In this document: positions 20,005 through 21,167 of the stretch, one piece after another
How positions within the stretch are numbered: position 1 is the first letter of the stretch
Layout: each line of letters starts with the position of its first letter
From: a virus
Length of the DNA: 21,167 bases
Reading direction: 5' to 3' (one strand)
Virus record (IMG/VR): IMGVR_UViG_3300034198_030851
Location: 1 to 21,167 of that record
Position numbers and translations under genes: made by a program
Notes under the pieces: model-generated
Seen by the model: the letters and a program-made list of their open reading frames with translations, nothing else
Databases searched by the model: none
What the model was told of the DNA's origin: nothing

Positions 20005-21167
20005 TTGAAAAATTTGTTTCACCGTTTATTCAATCACAATTTCCACAATTTTATAATGATCAAGGACCTAATTTCATTGCTTTCATGCAAGCTTATTATG
20101 AATGGGCTGAGCAAAGTAATTTATTAGATAATGCATCAGGCATGATTGGCAAAGCACGATCATTACTGAATTATTTAGATATCGATACTACTGATGATCG
20201 ATTTATCGACTATTTTACTAACACTTATATTTCATCATTCCCAGTATCTATTATATCCGATCGCCAGTTACTTGTCAAACATATTTTAGAGCTTTACCGC
20301 ACAAAAGGTACACCGCGCGCTTATCAATTACTTTTCAGAATGATTTTTAATGAAGATATTGATTTGTATATTCCAGGTGATTTTGTTTTTAAAACTTCTG
20401 ATAATTATTGGTCTATTCCGCATTATATTGAAACAACAGATAATCCTTACTTAACACAATTAGTTGGTCAAACAATTTACACAACATCCGGTAGTGCAAC
20501 AGCTGTTGTGGAAAGTACTCTTAAAAAAATTATTAATAATAAGCATATCAATATCTTTTATCTTACCGGCATCAATGGCAAATTTAAATATGGCGATAAG
20601 ATTCTATGTAAAGCGCTTCCTCAGCTTACGATCGACAATACTTCGACTATAATTGGATCTTTAACTGCTATTAGTATTTTGCAAGGCGGGATTGGTTATA
20701 AAGTTGGTGATATTCTTTCTATTAATGGCGGTGGTGTTAATGGAAAAGTAAGAGTAGCTGCTACAATTGATCAAAATGGTAAAGTAATATTCACTCTTAT
20801 AAATGGTGGATCAGGTTTTTCTACTTCTCCTACAATTACAATTGCAACTACTATTAATCTAAACATTAGCATGTTAACTGCAACAACTAGTCAAAATGCA
20901 TTCTCAATTGGTGATACTATTCTTGATACTAGTACAAATGCAAATGGATATGTTACACGAGCAAATTCCACCTTTGTAGAGATTATTAATTACACCGGTA
21001 CACCACAATATAATTTTGCCAATAACGACACCATTTCAAATCTAAATGGTTCCACGGCCACTATAAATGGCGTGTATGGTGGTTCTGGTGCAGGCGCTAG
21101 TTTTCAAGTTGGTGGTTTAGTTAACCAAGAAATTTACATTGTAAATCCGGATTTAATTAGCAGTTAT
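20001..21167 (+). CDS. gp7-position baseplate/structural protein, 3' partial
   Basis: An ATG overlapping the gp6 stop opens a frame that stays open for 389 codons to the window edge. The N-terminal 130 residues follow a pattern I associate with long structural proteins after gp6 in marine T4-like phages: KFVSPFIQSQFPQFY, FIAFMQAYYEWAEQSN, a LLNYLDIDTTDDRFIDYF segment, LLVKHILELYRTKGT, LLFRMIF and IDLYIPGDFVFKTSD. After that come Gly-rich beta repeats (GGIGYKVGDILSING, GGSGFSTSPTIT, GGSGAGASFQVGG). Position corresponds to T4 gene 7, the large wedge protein, but I assign that by order only. The beta repeats could equally belong to a fibre or receptor-contact region. Arginine codons here are mixed CGN and AGA. 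Confidence 0.7.
   Translation, partial: MIEKFVSPFIQSQFPQFYNDQGPNFIAFMQAYYEWAEQSNLLDNASGMIGKARSLLNYLDIDTTDDRFIDYFTNTYISSFPVSIISDRQLLVKHILELYRTKGTPRAYQLLFRMIFNEDIDLYIPGDFVFKTSDNYWSIPHYIETTDNPYLTQLVGQTIYTTSGSATAVVESTLKKIINNKHINIFYLTGINGKFKYGDKILCKALPQLTIDNTSTIIGSLTAISILQGGIGYKVGDILSINGGGVNGKVRVAATIDQNGKVIFTLINGGSGFSTSPTITIATTINLNISMLTATTSQNAFSIGDTILDTSTNANGYVTRANSTFVEIINYTGTPQYNFANNDTISNLNGSTATINGVYGGSGAGASFQVGGLVNQEIYIVNPDLISSY

Overview
This window is part of the genome of a T4-like contractile-tailed phage (myovirus). The base composition is strongly AT-rich and genes are tightly packed: neighbours typically overlap through TAATG or ATGA. Recognisable T4 core proteins are present: gp33, gp59, gp32, gp4, gp26, gp48, gp53, gp27, gp5, gp25 and gp6, plus a PAAR tip. 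The form of gp32 (CPVC zinc knuckle replaced by DPVS) and the short gp33 resemble, from memory, the marine or 'far-T4' relatives (cyanophage and pelagiphage types) more than T4 itself. The host cannot be read from the sequence.

Region 1 (1-4440, + strand) holds early/middle functions. It opens with the end of a repeat protein, followed by a small unknown protein and an HD phosphohydrolase like the hydrolase half of SpoT/MESH1. Four small unknown genes follow, two of them (1142-1411 and 2198-2614) paralogues on either side of a cluster of three tRNA-type genes: Arg-UCU, Ser-GCU and an aberrant class II-like tRNA. The run ends in the replication/late-transcription cassette gp33-gp59-gp32. Four well-formed sigma70-type promoters, all with a 17-base spacer, punctuate this region. 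The last overlaps a T4-type late box (TATAAATA) upstream of gp32. A bidirectional hairpin terminator separates gp32 from the converging late operon.

Region 2 (11305 down to 4469, - strand) is a late operon: gp4 (head completion), a conserved unknown protein, a gp19/gp54-like tube protein, gp26, a holin-like protein, and two long low-complexity proteins of 616 and 718 aa. The two long proteins share a related N-terminal module and are candidates for tape-measure or central tail components; the 718-aa one carries a cell-wall-hydrolase-like domain. At the 3' end of gp26 sits a textbook -1 ribosomal frameshift signal: U_UUU_UUU, a 7-nt spacer, then a perfect 10-bp stem. It would add a conserved-looking 59-aa extension. 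This arrangement recalls the lambda gpG/gpGT tail-assembly chaperones and is the most interesting feature of the window.

Region 3 (11356-21167, + strand) is a second late operon building the baseplate: gp48 (tube cap), gp53 (wedge), gp27 (hub), a gp5-like OB-fold protein with no visible lysozyme domain, a separately encoded VgrG-like beta-helix spike, an unknown 177-aa protein, the PAAR tip, gp25, gp6, and the start of a long gp7-position wedge protein that runs off the window. The two late operons diverge from a 50-bp gap carrying late-promoter boxes on both strands. gp33, encoded at 2611-2835, is the coactivator expected to act at such promoters together with the sliding clamp and a gp55-type sigma factor, which is not in this window.
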